DNA from: Argentina anserina
Lineage: Eukaryota > Streptophyta > Magnoliopsida > Rosales > Rosaceae
DNA length: 64,000 nucleotides
Direction of reading: 5' to 3'
Assembly (NCBI RefSeq): GCF_933775445.1
Contig: NC_065878.1
Location: 4,176,001 to 4,240,000 of the forward strand
Below are positions 1-12,986 of this stretch, one piece after another (the first letter of the stretch is position 1; every line of letters begins with the position of its first letter). The notes under the pieces are model-generated. The model did not search any database. It saw nothing but the letters and a program-made list of their open reading frames with translations, and had not been told where the DNA came from. A program made the translations under genes and the position numbers.

Positions 1-26
1 TATTTCTCGGAAGTCCCATTTACGGT

Positions 27-2173
27 CACTACTACACATAATGACATCTATTACGTTTTTAAAACGCCATGGAAGGGTTTTAATGTCTTTTTTGACGCCA
101 TCCTTAAACGCCGTAGAAACGGTGCAGTCCTTTAATAAACATATCCATGGCGTTTGAGAAACGCCACCAAAAGAGTTTCCATGACGTTTTATAAATGTCA
201 TGGAATATATTTCAACGGTGTTTGACAAACGCCATAGAAGTTACGACATCGTCTAAACGCCATTGAATTTACTTTGATGACGTTGTGGAAATGCCATTGA
301 ATTATATTCATTGACATTTTAAAAATGCCATGGAATGTTTTCCAGATTTAAAAAAAAATTATTAACATTGACTTTCAAATTAAATGAAGAAAGTCTATAA
401 TCCTAATGCCAAAACCATTAGGCAACTATTACACAGCACAATAATCATTCAATCAATTTACAATCCTCCGTGTCTCAATTACTGCTATGTTTCTTGTTCC
501 CTTACAAATTCACAAGTGTTGTCTATGTGAAAATATTGACAGAACAGAAGTAGGTATTTCAGTTGTAACCAAAGTATAACTGCTGGACATTGGCAAATGT
601 TGAGCCACTATCTATATCAATTCCATTGTGGCTGCATGTGGTCATTCTCTGAGATACAAAAATGAAAGAAAACAAATTTACAATACTTGTAAATGTTAGA
701 AGTATAGCTAAAAAAGAGGCCACATGCACTACTATTTCATGAGTTTAAATATATTGTCCTGGAAGTATGAGTTAAGAATATTTCCAAGACTAATAAATAC
801 TAGTGACAAAATTGATAAGAAAGAAACTCAAACAATCTTCACGAAGTAAATATTGTATAAGGATGTACATCATCAACAACCTATATGAAGAAAAGTGAAT
901 ACTTAATTTACCCATCAGAAAAACGAAATGCATAAATCATGCTCAAAATCGATGTGAGTAGCATTATTTGAAGCTAATTAGCAAAAGAACCATGCAAGTG
1001 GATGAACTATAAATACATAGAGAAATATAAAAGCAACTGTGCTAATGCATATGCACTCAACCATTAATCATGAACACTATAAAGGAAAAGCAGAGCAGAT
1101 GAGCTTAATTCAAATTTGTAAGTGTATACAATAAGCATCTCTACCTCAGATTATCGGTCAGTCCATAGTCACGATCAAGGGTTGTAGCCCTCATGTTAGA
1201 TAACTCCATTCCTCTGTGTTTTTACTAGATAACACATATTAGCACCATTTATTTTACATACCAAGTTAGAGTTTGCAGTGGATGGAATGTGCAATAAAGT
1301 GCTACATAAGTAAATAGTATTGAACTTGACAAGCAAAATGGCCAAAGAATGCGTGAATAACATCTAAGTCAGTAAGTTGAATACTTTACCTTTCCACGGT
1401 ACCATGGAAGTTTGTCCTTAAGGCCATGGTGATGCTAAGTAAGTCACCACGTCCAACCTTCCTACAAACCCCTACATTTGAATCCAATTTTACAATCAGA
1501 GAAGGATGGTTGAAATAGATTAAAGATGAACATCAAAGTCAAAGAAGGATGATTGATCACATCAACTCATAAGAAATTAGAACCTTAAACTGAAAATTGA
1601 TCCTTAAACAGAAGTATACACGCATCCTACAACATGGAATGAATGCTTTAACTTGAGAAGTTTGAGTATACCTTTGCATACAACATGTCTTTTATCCACC
1701 TATCCTTCTCGGTCAGTTACGATCTAACATTTGTTAAATCTTTTTCTAAAAACGAAAGTCTCCAGCTTCTCTAACTTCTTCTATATGGGAATCCTTCTTC
1801 TTCAATGTTATATGCCGGACAGAATACAAGAAAACAGAAAAAGGATAAAGATGTAAACAAATAGTGCAAAGATATCATTTATAGCATGAAATTAGTTGCA
1901 ACATAGATATTTGGCCATATACCATCATTTATATTCTATATACTATATCATCATGAAAAAACTTTACCATGGCATTTTCTAAACGTCATGCATTTTTATA
2001 GCGTTTTTTAAACGCCTTTGAAGTTTCAGATATTTGGTGACGTTTCACAAACGCCATAAACATAACATTTGATGGTGTTTTCTAATGAGAACGCCATTGA
2101 TTATACTTTTAATGACGTTTTTCACCAAAACGCTATGTTTCAAGTGTCATGGAACACTATAAGTGTAGTAGTG
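27..2173. mobile_element. Non-autonomous CACTA (En/Spm-type) transposon
   Basis: The ends are exact 11-bp inverted repeats (CACTACTACAC at 27-37 and its complement at 2163-2173), the CACTA signature. Both subterminal zones (about 55-340 and 1965-2150) are packed with short direct and inverted copies of a motif around AACGCCATGGAA, the kind of array CACTA transposases bind in known families. No transposase-like reading frame lies between, so the element would depend on another copy. The 3-bp target duplication expected of the family is not clean here (GGT on the left, GTA on the right). Similar short sequence on both sides suggests it landed inside an LTR-like repeat. Confidence 0.8.
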
Positions 2174-3286
2174 GTAGTTACTCACTAATATCATAGTTTT
2201 CCGAAAATCCCATTTCTGGATAACTAATAAAATAAAACATAATTTCCCGGTAATCTCAGTTCTGAAATAAATATTCATAGAGTAAAATATAATTATAAAA
2301 ACTCCGAGAATCTCATTCTCAAATAAATAATCAACAAATCTCAAAATATTGATCATTGCGTTAAATATACCTCGATCAATTTTATTTGTAAAAACAGATA
2401 ATAAAAATCTAGTACTCATTATATATGTATATATATATATATTTATTTATTTATTTATATAACGCAATATCCAATTAATAAGAATAAAAATGCATCCATA
2501 TATTTTGAAATAAAAGTCTACTAACTGTATAAGGCCTAAGCTTGACGATGCCTGAGATATTCCTCGCGTATCTCAAAACTGACGAACCTTCTGTTCCTTC
2601 ATAACTAGTACCTCAATGGAGAATAGAACCCGATCCCGTCGCCTTTGTGTTCCTTTGCTAGCTTGCCGATGTCGCCCTCCGAGCTCCTGGTCTTACTCCA
2701 AGCCCGCCAAGGATCCTCGTTCGTGAAATACAAGTCGTTGGTTTCCTCCTTCTATCTGCTTAAGAACTAGGTGCATACTTGAATTGGAAGCATGGATAGA
2801 ACGAGGACATAGAGAGACTGAACGGTGGTGGTGTGCCGACCGGAGTTGCAGTGACGATGCGACTGCATCTATGTGGCAATCAGAGTAAACGAGGGAAGGA
2901 GGAGAGCTAGGCTCTTTGTGAATTTGTCGAAGAACAAGAAAAAAATGGATGCGGCCGAGAGAGAGGAGAAGAAAAATTAAAAGGTTAGGGTGCAAATTAT
3001 GGAACTACAATCCTGCCATTACTAAAACTTTAATCCAAATTTCGATGCTTAAACTCTGATAGACCATAACTTTCGCAAACGATACCGAAACTAGGTGTGT
3101 CATGTGTCTACAAACTCAGTTTAAAGTTCTCTCTATCTTAATTGAAGGAAAGTTTCTTAGAATGTCGATGGATAAAAGTCTACCTTTGTCGTTGCTAAGT
3201 TAGGAAATTAAAGTGAACTGCTAATTTAGGTACCATTTACCGTCCAAACAGCCGATATACTGCTAATGTAAGGTCTAGGATGTAAC
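2174..3286 (-). mobile_element. Gypsy-type LTR fragment, probably the target of the CACTA element
   Basis: The right boundary at 3286 reads TGTTACATCC on the minus strand, typical of plant Gypsy LTR starts. The stretch 2940-3200 is clearly related, in the same orientation, to 10800-11060 and 63590-63790: the same succession of blocks, including a run about a washed-out 'catgtgtctac(a/g)aa' motif and an AAGTCxAC block. No coding domain is visible. The left boundary is not resolvable and may lie beyond the window edge, with the CACTA element nested inside. Confidence 0.45.
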
Positions 3287-3680
3287 AGCCAAGTCAATTC
3301 CTTGGGCTTTGGGCTTGGTCTATTTGGGTTGATGTGTTGGCTTTGGGCTTTGGACGTTGGTGGGTATCTAGGGTTTTCGTAGTTGGTTTGGACCTTGGGA
3401 TGCCCCCTCTTCATAAGGTGGTCTTGGGTTTCTCTGAATAAGTTAGCCGTGCTAATAGGGCATTGTTTCTAGTTATTTATGGGCCGACTTTAGAGACTCA
3501 GCATTGAGATGTTTATTTTCTAGCTATATATTTGCTAGCTTTCTAGGGTTATTGCTAGAAGTTAGTCATTTCGCATACTTTCAAGTATCGTGGCTTCTAA
3601 ACTGGGAGTGGAAGTATGTTCATATTGTTTCGTACATCTTCATTATTAATATATAGTTTTTTATCGATTTAAAAAAAACT
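3287..3680 (+). mobile_element. 5'-truncated L1-like LINE 3' end
   Basis: The segment has no coding potential but ends in the AT-rich 3' trailer typical of plant L1 elements (a TTAATATATAG stretch, then a short A-run at 3671-3678). It starts exactly where the preceding LTR ends. The target duplication was not identified, so the class is inferred from the tail only. Confidence 0.35.
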
Positions 3681-4600
3681 AATATATTATACCTATGTGT
3701 TAGAAAATTTTTGAATTCAAGGGAAAGATTTTAAAATCAGATATCAGTACATAGTAAATAGCAATCAACGTACTCATTTAAATTTAGGAAATACAACAAT
3801 ATTGCATGATTTTAGCAATATCAATAATAAAATTAGAAATTACAAACCTAAAAGCCTATAATTAACATATTAATGCTTTAATAATGAAAGACATTAGATT
3901 AGTTTTGTTAGGATCTGGAAGAGGTAAATTAGTGAGCAACATACAACCCAACTGAGGTGTTAATTCTTTCATGCAGTGACAAATTCGGTAATTTTAATAG
4001 GTAAAATGTACTACTATTTATCTTTTATTTTATAAGTGTTTGATGATATTTTGACTAAACATGTACAACATAATTATTAGTGAGGCTGGCCATTTCAATG
4101 CCCTTCATCTAAGTAAGCGGAAACTAGGCCCAACAAACCTCAAAAGACAAGGAGACCTATGAAACATGATGTTGTTTATTCATGACAGCTCCTTGCATAT
4201 TCACAGAAGTGAATCACATCGTCTAAAAGAGGCTTTGCAAGGCGTAGGAGTTGCAAAAGCATGAATTGTAGTGAAGAAAAGGTTTCTAAGGCACTCATAA
4301 AGCTTGGGTTGTAGTTGATTAGGTACAAGATTAGAGATCGGTTATCGGGACAAGTATTAGAAAATTGCTTGAGTTGTTCCATGGCTTGTACTATGACGTT
4401 TGGATTGAATATGGATCAGTTAGTGAGATGTTTATGAGCTTGGCTGGGAATTTATAAATATGGACATGGTTTATAAGTTTTAGAATAGAAGAGCTTGGTT
4501 GTTTCTTGGTGTTAGCATGTATGTTGTGTTCTCCCATATCACAGCAGCTATTCCTAGCCATATATAATGCTGGTGGCTTAGGTTGTGTTGTGATCAAGAT
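3681..4600. other. AT-rich intergenic DNA, nothing recognised
   Basis: Low-complexity AT-rich sequence with only short shadow reading frames. No repeat boundary, splice-supported exon or RNA gene could be recognised. Confidence 0.4.
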
Positions 4601-4608
4601 TCTAGTGT

Positions 4609-4735
4609 TGTGCTCCAAGATTCTAGCTATTTTGTTCCCATGAATCCAGCTGCTGTGTTTTCAAGAACCCAGCTGCTGTGTTTCCAAGAATCTAACTACT
4701 GTGCTCCCAAGAATCCTGCTGCTGTGTCACCAAAA
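4609..4735 (+). repeat. Degenerate ~24-bp tandem repeat, about five copies
   Basis: Five imperfect units of about 24 bp, each built around TGTG(C/T)T, then CCAAGAATC, then (C/A)GCTGC, follow one another. The period keeps a reading frame open for a while (73 residues, Asn/Pro/Ala/Ser-rich), but divergence between units looks neutral and no family is recognised. Confidence 0.6.
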
Positions 4736-4739
4736 TTTT

Positions 4740-6380
4740 GTTGTTGGAAATATATTCTTTTATGGGGTTTGGTACAAGAATCCTATGTTTGGATTTATCA
4801 GTAAGATTCTAGAGGAGCATGTCACTAAGGAGAGTGCAATATGTGGGAATGCACCATAAACATGAAATGCCCTTGTGGGCCATAGATGAACCATGTGGAA
4901 ATACCACGGAGAAGCCCAAACAATCTCAATGCCACAATTCCTAGAGCGTAACACTGCACATAACTGAGGTTTAATCTAAATAATCTAGGACGAGCAATCC
5001 AAATGATTTAGAGCCCAAACTAGCAAAGTTGATTCTCCTGGATCCCATATTTGAGTCCAACAATGAGAGAGCTGTAAGAGCAAAGCCCAAAGCCCAAATA
5101 GGCTCAGACAAGCCCAAACCCATTATTGAGAATCCGAAACTCCTATGGGCACCCTAAGCAAAATAGCTGGAACCTATCACTGTCAGCCACCACAACTAGA
5201 CTCCACTGCAAGTGCCAAAAACTTTTCAGGTCAACTACACTCAAGATCTGATGATTGGCAACCTAGGTTGATATAGGCACCCGCCCTCGTCGCAGAAACC
5301 ACATCTCCATCCAGACCCAACATGCAAAACAGCTATGTGCAAACCCAAGCTCAGTTGCCACACTGCCTAATGCCGAACCCCCTTTATCACCACTATAAGA
5401 CCACCATTTGTGAATTGGGTGAATAGGAGAGCATGGATCCCATATCGTAGAGCACTGCCCCTAACCAGAACATCCTCCCAGCCAAATTCTAATTGAATCG
5501 ACGAATCGCAAAATCGACAGGATAGGTTTGCCGAACAGCCGTGACAAAACGATGGGGTCCTCGCTCTCGTTGAGAGCCCCAGATAGACTTCAGTCACTTT
5601 ATCGGGAGAGGAAGCCAAAGAGAGCCAGGTTCTCAACATTGCAACTGCCCCTATCATTATTATTTATCTTGTGTGACAACCTAATTAATTAATGTTTTGC
5701 TCAATTTTATAGGTGGGTATAATTTAAAATGTGTTTACAAAAGTAGTTATACAACTAAATACCTCAAAGGAAAAACTACACTTTATTAACCAGGAGCAAA
5801 TAAAAATATTAGAGTATGATCGAAATATAGTTGGAGAACATAAAACACTAACAATTTATTTGTAAATGCTTTAGAATAATAAGTAATACCAAAACTAGCA
5901 TTATAAGAAGCAAGAAAAACTACTTATAAAAGAATAATCATCAAAGGAAGATGAAGAAGGCAATTAATTTCGTCCAAGAGCATATATAACCTATAACACT
6001 TCCAAATTAAATAAGCTAGAAAAACTGTAAACACAAAACTTTTGTTTTTTTAGTAAGGCGATAAAACTTTATCTATACTATTATTTAAAGAAATCGGCTT
6101 TGTTAGTCAAAAAAACATGTGAAAATACATAGGGACTCATATATTAATTTGAAATTATATTTAATATTCAAGAGATAATAAGGTAAATGACCACATCAAA
6201 ACTAAAAATAAAAAAGTAAATAAAAATAACAAATATCACTTCAATTCCCACTTACCCACTAATCACAAACTAACTCAAACTAACTTGCCCACTAATCTGT
6301 TTATGTTTTTCTACACCGTTATAACTTCCCCACTTTTCTAAATTTCATTTTTTCATATTCATTTTGTTAATTTTTCTTTA
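4740..6380. other. Repeat-derived intergenic DNA
   Basis: The part 5060-5660 is rich in GCCCAAA words and moderately GC-rich, with a 96-residue minus-strand frame. It resembles the noncoding 5' regions of plant L1 elements in composition, but no domain supports this. From 5660 to 6380 the sequence is AT-rich and featureless. Confidence 0.3.
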
Positions 6381-6681
6381 TGTACCACACCTATCGGTGT
6401 GTTGTATTCTTGTTAGATGAAATAACATTTAAACAGTACAAAGCTCAGCTGTAACTACAGCTTGAATGAACGGAGGAGAAAACAAAAATTCTTCCTGATC
6501 TAGAAGTAGCATGACTAGCAATAAGATGAGCCACCATATTACCTCTACTACTTACATACACCTCCATTTTGGCCCTAACATCATCATAATTCATTCCTAG
6601 CATGCTAGTTTTAGCCGCATCCGAAGCAACTAGTTGAGAGTGAACCAACAGTTCAGAGTGCTTTTTTGAAAGTAAGGTATG

Positions 6682-8809
6682 TGATAGATTGTTGGTTAAA
6701 ACGTCTATAAAATATCTTGAAAAACATCATCGTTAGTATAGAATAAGCAGGGATCGTTCATTCCAGGGAATCAAAAGGGCCTCAAAACTTATCGTGTTAT
6801 TGGGGGATTTGATTTGGATTCTAAAACTACAACTTAACATAAATCTTAAATTACTTATATACAATTGATCTACCACTCATCACATAACCAAAACACGAAT
6901 TTTACTCAAGAAACATGTATGACACGCATAGAACAACATATAGGCAGCAAGTATTTTCGATTCTTCTTAGTCAATTTTAATTTCAAATCTAATTAGAGCC
7001 CGAAGCGGTTCATCTAATTGTTAAGACTTCTTAATTATTTAGTATCAACGAAGCGTTCAATCCTAAACATATGCTAAAAAGAGTTCAACATAACGAAGCG
7101 TACTAGTTAAACAATAAAGTAGCACATAAGCACATTAAGTCGAATTGGAGACATGTAAGCAAGCATGGCGTCACTCATCTTGATTAAGCATGTAAATTCC
7201 TAGAACTATCATAACCCTATAAAAATACCAATAATTGAAACACGAAGCGCATACTCAATTAAAGATTACTTTGGTGAATGAAATCGCAACCTTAGGAGAA
7301 CCATGGCCTTGGCTTCCTCAAACATTGATTTAGATATACAAGTTCATGGAATTAATTGAAATAAAACGAAAGTTAATTCGAAAATCCTACTGCCCTTAAC
7401 TATTATACACGGCATACATACATATTTCATGAGTTCATACAATCAAAACATAAAACCAAAGAAGTCTGAAATCATATTCTTCATATATGAAACCGAAAAT
7501 AACATTCAATGATTCATTCAATGAATTCGAAATTTGCAGAAAATAAAAAGAAAAGATTACAAGCCATAGATGAATCACACATTAGAAACCTTCTAAGATT
7601 CGGCAAGAATGATTTCGATTTGGAGGAGGAGGAAGATGAGCACGGTTTGGTGGTGATGGATGAAATTCGGCTTGGCTTTATGAAAGAATGGTGATGGTAT
7701 TTTGTGAGGGAGGCCGTGCCTTATATAGAGGAAGGAGGAGAGGAGAGGCTTCACGGTTTGTGGGCTGATCCAAGTGAACTCATGGCTAGGATCTCTCTTC
7801 AATTGATGCATCGTGTAGCTCTCCTATTTCCTTGTAAAATCAGTCATTATCTCCTTCATTCTCTCTATGTATAACACAGCTAGACTCCTTATATTTTTTT
7901 AAAGGATAGGCACAGCACTTATCCCTTCAGCTGATCCATAGGCACGGCAAAGCTTCATTCACAAGCTCAAGAGTTATTAACGGCTTGGACTCCTTGTTTC
8001 TCTCCTTGCTTTGCCGTGTGAGTCTCTAGGGTACACGGCCTGATCTCCTATTTCTTCTCTTTGATTTATCTCTTCAATTCTGAAAATCATCTCCTATAAT
8101 CCTTGAGTAGTTTGGCACGACATTGGACTCATTTTCCCTTGTGGATTTGCATTTGAGCCTTGAGGAGCTCTCCTTGTACAACATGGATTCCTTATTCTTT
8201 TCTGATTTGGATAGCACGGCTGAATCATCATTTAATTTCCTTGAATTATCTCTTAAATCATAACCTGAAAATAAGAAAACAAAATCAATAGTAAGAGATA
8301 ATGCATTTCGAAAATCATGTCCTAATCTAGACAATTGTTGTCTTAAAAAAACACATGTAATAGATGAGCTTAGCTAGATTATGAAAGTTTCTAATTTGCA
8401 AAAATGAAACTTACTTGAACATGTAAGTTACTAGAGCAAGAAAGTTAATTTAGAAAAGTTCGTAATAAGAGTTTGAGTTCAAGTAGAACTTTCCCAAATG
8501 ATATGTTTCCTAGTCTAACAAGGATTTCTAGTGCAAACATGACTCTCAAGATATCGCCAATGCGACTAAAACGTAGAAAGATGAAGACTCCTAATCCAAC
8601 TAGGTTTCCTAGTCATATAAGGATTCCTACTCAAACTAGGAGTCTAGACTAATTCTTCGTTTTTAACTCCTTTAAGCACAAAGACACATACAATACCGTC
8701 CAAGACTCCTATTGTGACTCAATGACTCGATATTACAACAATAAGGGTTAAACAAAGTACAAATGGAAGTAAAAACATATTAAGAACATAGCACAAAGTG
8801 TTCCTATCA
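6682..8809 (-). mobile_element. Solo-LTR-like element A (2.1 kb, TSD GTATG)
   Basis: Begins TGATAG and ends CTATCA, flanked by perfect 5-bp direct repeats GTATG at 6677-6681 and 8810-8814. It interrupts the RNase H domain of the minus-strand LINE. A TATA-like box (TATATAAGGC on the minus strand, near 7715-7725) sits about mid-element, as expected for the U3/R border of an LTR. It contains no coding domain, primer site or polypurine tract. It shares both end sequences and the internal 'GGGATCGTTC' block (about 6755) with elements at 39451, 41225, 57014 and 59503. Confidence 0.85.
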
Positions 8810-9355
8810 GTATGGCAAGGACACGCCACTCCAGCTAACACATCCCTAGCTCATTACTGATAACCAAACCATTGCCTCCACGTTGAGTAACATGGTTGAA
8901 AGCATCATCCACATTGATCTTGAAAAGTATACTAGTTGGAGGAGCCCATTTCAGAAGTATTTTTGGCTGTAGTATTATGATAAACGGTATTCATGAAGTC
9001 AAGATGGAAGGCTTACACTAACAGCCATCGCACTAAAAGCCGGCCTTCTGATCCCACACTCGATTATTCCTTTTTTTTTTTGTCTTTAAGATAATAACAA
9101 CAATTCACCAAAGCAATCCAGAGATAACTCAGAGGCACAATAAATCAACCATCCTATTGTAGAAGTGTGGATGTTCCCCCAATGGTAACAAATACTTTTA
9201 AGAATAGGTTTTATCTGTATTACCTACTTGGAGAACGCACAATCTCTACTCAAATGTAGCATATATTTCCCATGGTCATCACATAAACACAAGCTGTAGT
9301 TTCAATAGGGACTCGCTTAAAGGCCAAGCTACCTAATGAAGGTAGAATATCCACA

Positions 9356-11346
9356 CACTACTATAAATATGGCATGAGGAGACATTTTTTAAATGTCCCT
9401 TTGGTATCTATTGGCACATATATCTGTCCCATTTGAACTATAGAGACACTTAACACAAATGTCCATTTTGCTAGTGTTCTTCTTGCTAACTTGGACACTT
9501 AATACATGTGTCTCCAAATATTTTTGTGGACCCCATGGTTTCTCATACTGGAAAGTATAATACAAACACCATACATTTGTACAAATACACTTCACCAATT
9601 GGGGACACTTTAGCTAATTGTCCACATTTGACTTTATTTTTATTACTTTTGCACCCCTCCCCCTCCAAAAATAGGGACTAGACTGAAACCATAATCATAA
9701 ATATATTAAATATCAAACGTAAATGATATAATAGGAATTTCAATCAAACAAATACTAATTGCCTAATTGGAAATTGTGTTAGTTGGCTTAGGAATGCTGG
9801 TCATTTGCAGAGTCGTGCTAACAAATGCTATTATATGGTAATTGTACAATGTAGCAACAGATATGAGATTGATCATAGTAAATATTTCCAGTATCATGAT
9901 CTAACCTTCTTCCAACAACTATGTAAATAAGAATATCTTTGAGAACCTATATATTAATACAAGTTGAAAACAATTCGAATCAACTCCAATTCGACATACA
10001 AAAGCAAACCAATGTTTCTCAATAACAATCATAACAATCGAAATGAAACAAAAGAGTCCAAAGAGTGGACTTGCTACCTCAACAAGTTGAAAATGCAGAG
10101 CCAAGGCTGCTGCTCCCTTTTCTGATCCCAAACCAAGGTGCTAATCCACCAATCTGTGTAGCTACAACTCCAGAAATCTAACCTTTTCAATAAACTCAAC
10201 CCAAAATTCCTCCAAAACCTTAAGAAAGTCCTCTTGTCGCTAGAAATCCAAGGAGACAGTCGCCGAGTTGGGGGTTTTTTATAACAAAAGGAAGAACATA
10301 TAAACAGAATAAAGGAAATTAGGACCTGTTTTCAAGATAATGAAAAATGAGTTAGTTTTTTGAAGGAATTGATTCAACCTTGCCAGATGGAAGTGCACAA
10401 GCTCGCCGGTGGTCAGTGAATCGCCATAAGGAGGAAACTCGAAGGTGGATCACGGCTGCGGCATTGAAACAGAGAAACAAGAAAACCCAAATCAAGAAAG
10501 ATTTGAGAAATCAAAATGAGAGGAGAAGCTAAGATTTACCAGAGAAGGAGGAAGGGGACTCGCCGGAGCACAAGGTTTCGCCGGAGATGGACACAATGAT
10601 TTCTAGTAAGATAGAGGTGAGAGGGTGGTGGCCTGCTCCTTCGATACTCGGAGGGGTTTTGGTCGGAGTAGCATGGAGATTCGATCTAGTGCAGTGGTGT
10701 GGTGCGGTTGTGGCTGATGGAGGCCGGGAGGAGGAAGAGGTGAGCTTGGGAAAGAAAAGAGAAGGAATATGGAGAAAGAAAGAAAAAAAATGAAGGGTGC
10801 AGCCGAAAGAGAAAGAAGAAAAATGAAAAGCTAGGGTGTGATTGTGAAATTACAATCTTATCCGTATGAAAACTTTAATCCAAATTTCAGTGCTTAAACT
10901 TTAATTGCTAACAACTCTTACATACGATAACTATTTTACGCATGCCGCATGTCTACGAACTCGTAGCAACGAGCTCTACGACTTTTGTGAATGAAGTTTC
11001 CAGAGATAAGCATTGATTTAAAAGTCAACTCTTGAACCATAATAACTTAATCGATTTTAAAATTTTTAACTCCCGACACCCCTTCCACTTTGAACAAGGA
11101 CTACGTAATGTTGTAGAACAACGATTTCCACATATGAACATTTAAAAAAAAAATATTCACAAATCTCAAACTAGGGTTTTAAAGATTGGGACTTTTCTCA
11201 ATTTGGTTATTGCTTTACGGTTCACAGGTTGAGTTGATAGAGAGTGAAAAAGATGATCTCATGATTTTATGAATCTGTTTTGTGTATGATCGGGTCGGAA
11301 TCTGGTTCTCGGTGTTGAGCAGAGAGGTGGAGCAAAGAAGGCTCGG

Positions 11347-11378
<32 letters not shown>

Positions 11379-11450
11379 ATAGACAAAAGAAAATGTTGCG
11401 AAACATCGTTGGTATTAGCATAATATTATTCTAACGGTCCAAATTCACAA

Positions 11451-11490
<40 letters not shown>

Positions 11491-11770
11491 CTATATGACA
11501 ATACTTTTAAACACAAATGTATACTATCAAACATAATGCATCCAAATACATACAAAAAAGGACATATAAATGTCCCTAAACACAAGTATACACCAACTTC
11601 AAAAATTTAGGGACATATATATGTGCCTTTTGCTAAATAGGGATACTTGATTTGTGCCCACTAGATATTTTGGGACACAAGCTAATATATGTCACTGAAT
11701 GAAGATATTTAAGACACTAGTTTAAATGTCCCTAAACTAAATGTCCTCAAAGCCTCTATTTCTAGTAGTG
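9356..11770. mobile_element. Non-autonomous CACTA transposon 2 (TSD ACA)
   Basis: The ends are CACTACTATAAATA on the left and the complement of CACTACTAGAAATA on the right, with matching GGACATTT subterminal motifs that repeat through the first and last 250 bp. The 3-bp duplication ACA (9353-9355 and 11771-11773) is exact and in CACTA style. It lies in the zinc-binding domain of the LINE. There is no transposase. The interior (about 10380-11060) contains sequence related to the Gypsy-type LTR fragments at 2700-3240 and 63590-63790, so another repeat is probably nested or captured here. A (TA)n tract lies at 11455-11487. Confidence 0.88.
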
Positions 11771-12986
11771 ACACAAACCCGCCATGTATGAACCTTTGCT
11801 TTATTAGGGATTTTCGTAGCCCAGAGCTTCTTCCGAAAATCAACCCCTATTGAAGGTAAGATAGGAGAGTAGCTAGATGAATTATAGACAGCATGACTGT
11901 AGGGACTTAACAGATTACTCCCATCTTTTTCCAAATATCACACTAGTCTGTCAACTACATCTCTTGAGCCAAGAGGAATTTGAATAATCTGTTCTGCCTC
12001 CTCATGTGAAAAGGGACGTGAGATACATTGTTTATTCCAACAACCAATACCTTACATTAGGTCACCAACTTGATAAAATTCCTGCACAACGTCAACAGTG
12101 GGAACTGGTCTTCCCAAATTCAAACCCGACACCCATTTATCTTGAAATTATCATTAGCTTGACAATCGTCTACCTGCCAGAAAGTGTTATGATTTATCTA
12201 GTCCCTCGTACCAAAGATGTTGCGCCATGAGTAAGAAGGGTGCATGGTTGCCTCCCAAAAACGAGCATTTTGGAAAGTACCTTGCTTTGTAAGTTTGTAA
12301 ATGCTTGCATTCAAAGAGTCCGTATTAGACACTGTACGCTAGGCTTGTCTTGATAAAATCGTTGTACTAAAATTTGATAGGCTCCGGAACCCTAGATGTC
12401 CATTCTCTTTAGGATTACAAAGCACATCCTAGCGTTTCCAATGTATTTTGCACATCCTAGCGTTTCCAATGTATTTTTCGTTTATGAAGGGTACTTCCCT
12501 ACCAAAAGGGCAAAACCGAGAAAACATTTGTTCCATATCTTCACAAAAATCCGAGTTAATTGAAACACACTCATTGCATAATTAGGGAGGGACTGAGCAA
12601 CCACTCTGATTAAAAGGTCCTTAACGGCACCGCTAAGAAGTTTACCTTGCCAAGCAGCCAATTTTTCCTCCAATCGGTCTTGGATATAGAGAAAAGTCTA
12701 TGTTTTCTTTCGACCAACATAGGTAGGCAAACCTAAATATCTTTCATGAGAATCAACAACCTTCATCCCCAACAGGTGAGATAAACCATCCTCAACCGAA
12801 GAAGAGACATGCATTTTTGCTAAAAACAATAGAGCTTTTAGAAAACTAACCAACTGTCCAGAAGCTTGGCCATAAACATCCAAAAGGTATCTAATTACCC
12901 GACAAGAGTCGACAGATGTTGTAGCATATAACATACTATCAATGGCAAGATAAGGTGATTTACAGAAGGTGCCTGAGCACATACCG

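Noticed and set aside
55..340. Regularly spaced repeats that might suggest a CRISPR-like array
   Set aside because: The motif occurs in both orientations, spacing is irregular, and the block is the subterminal region of a CACTA element in plant DNA.
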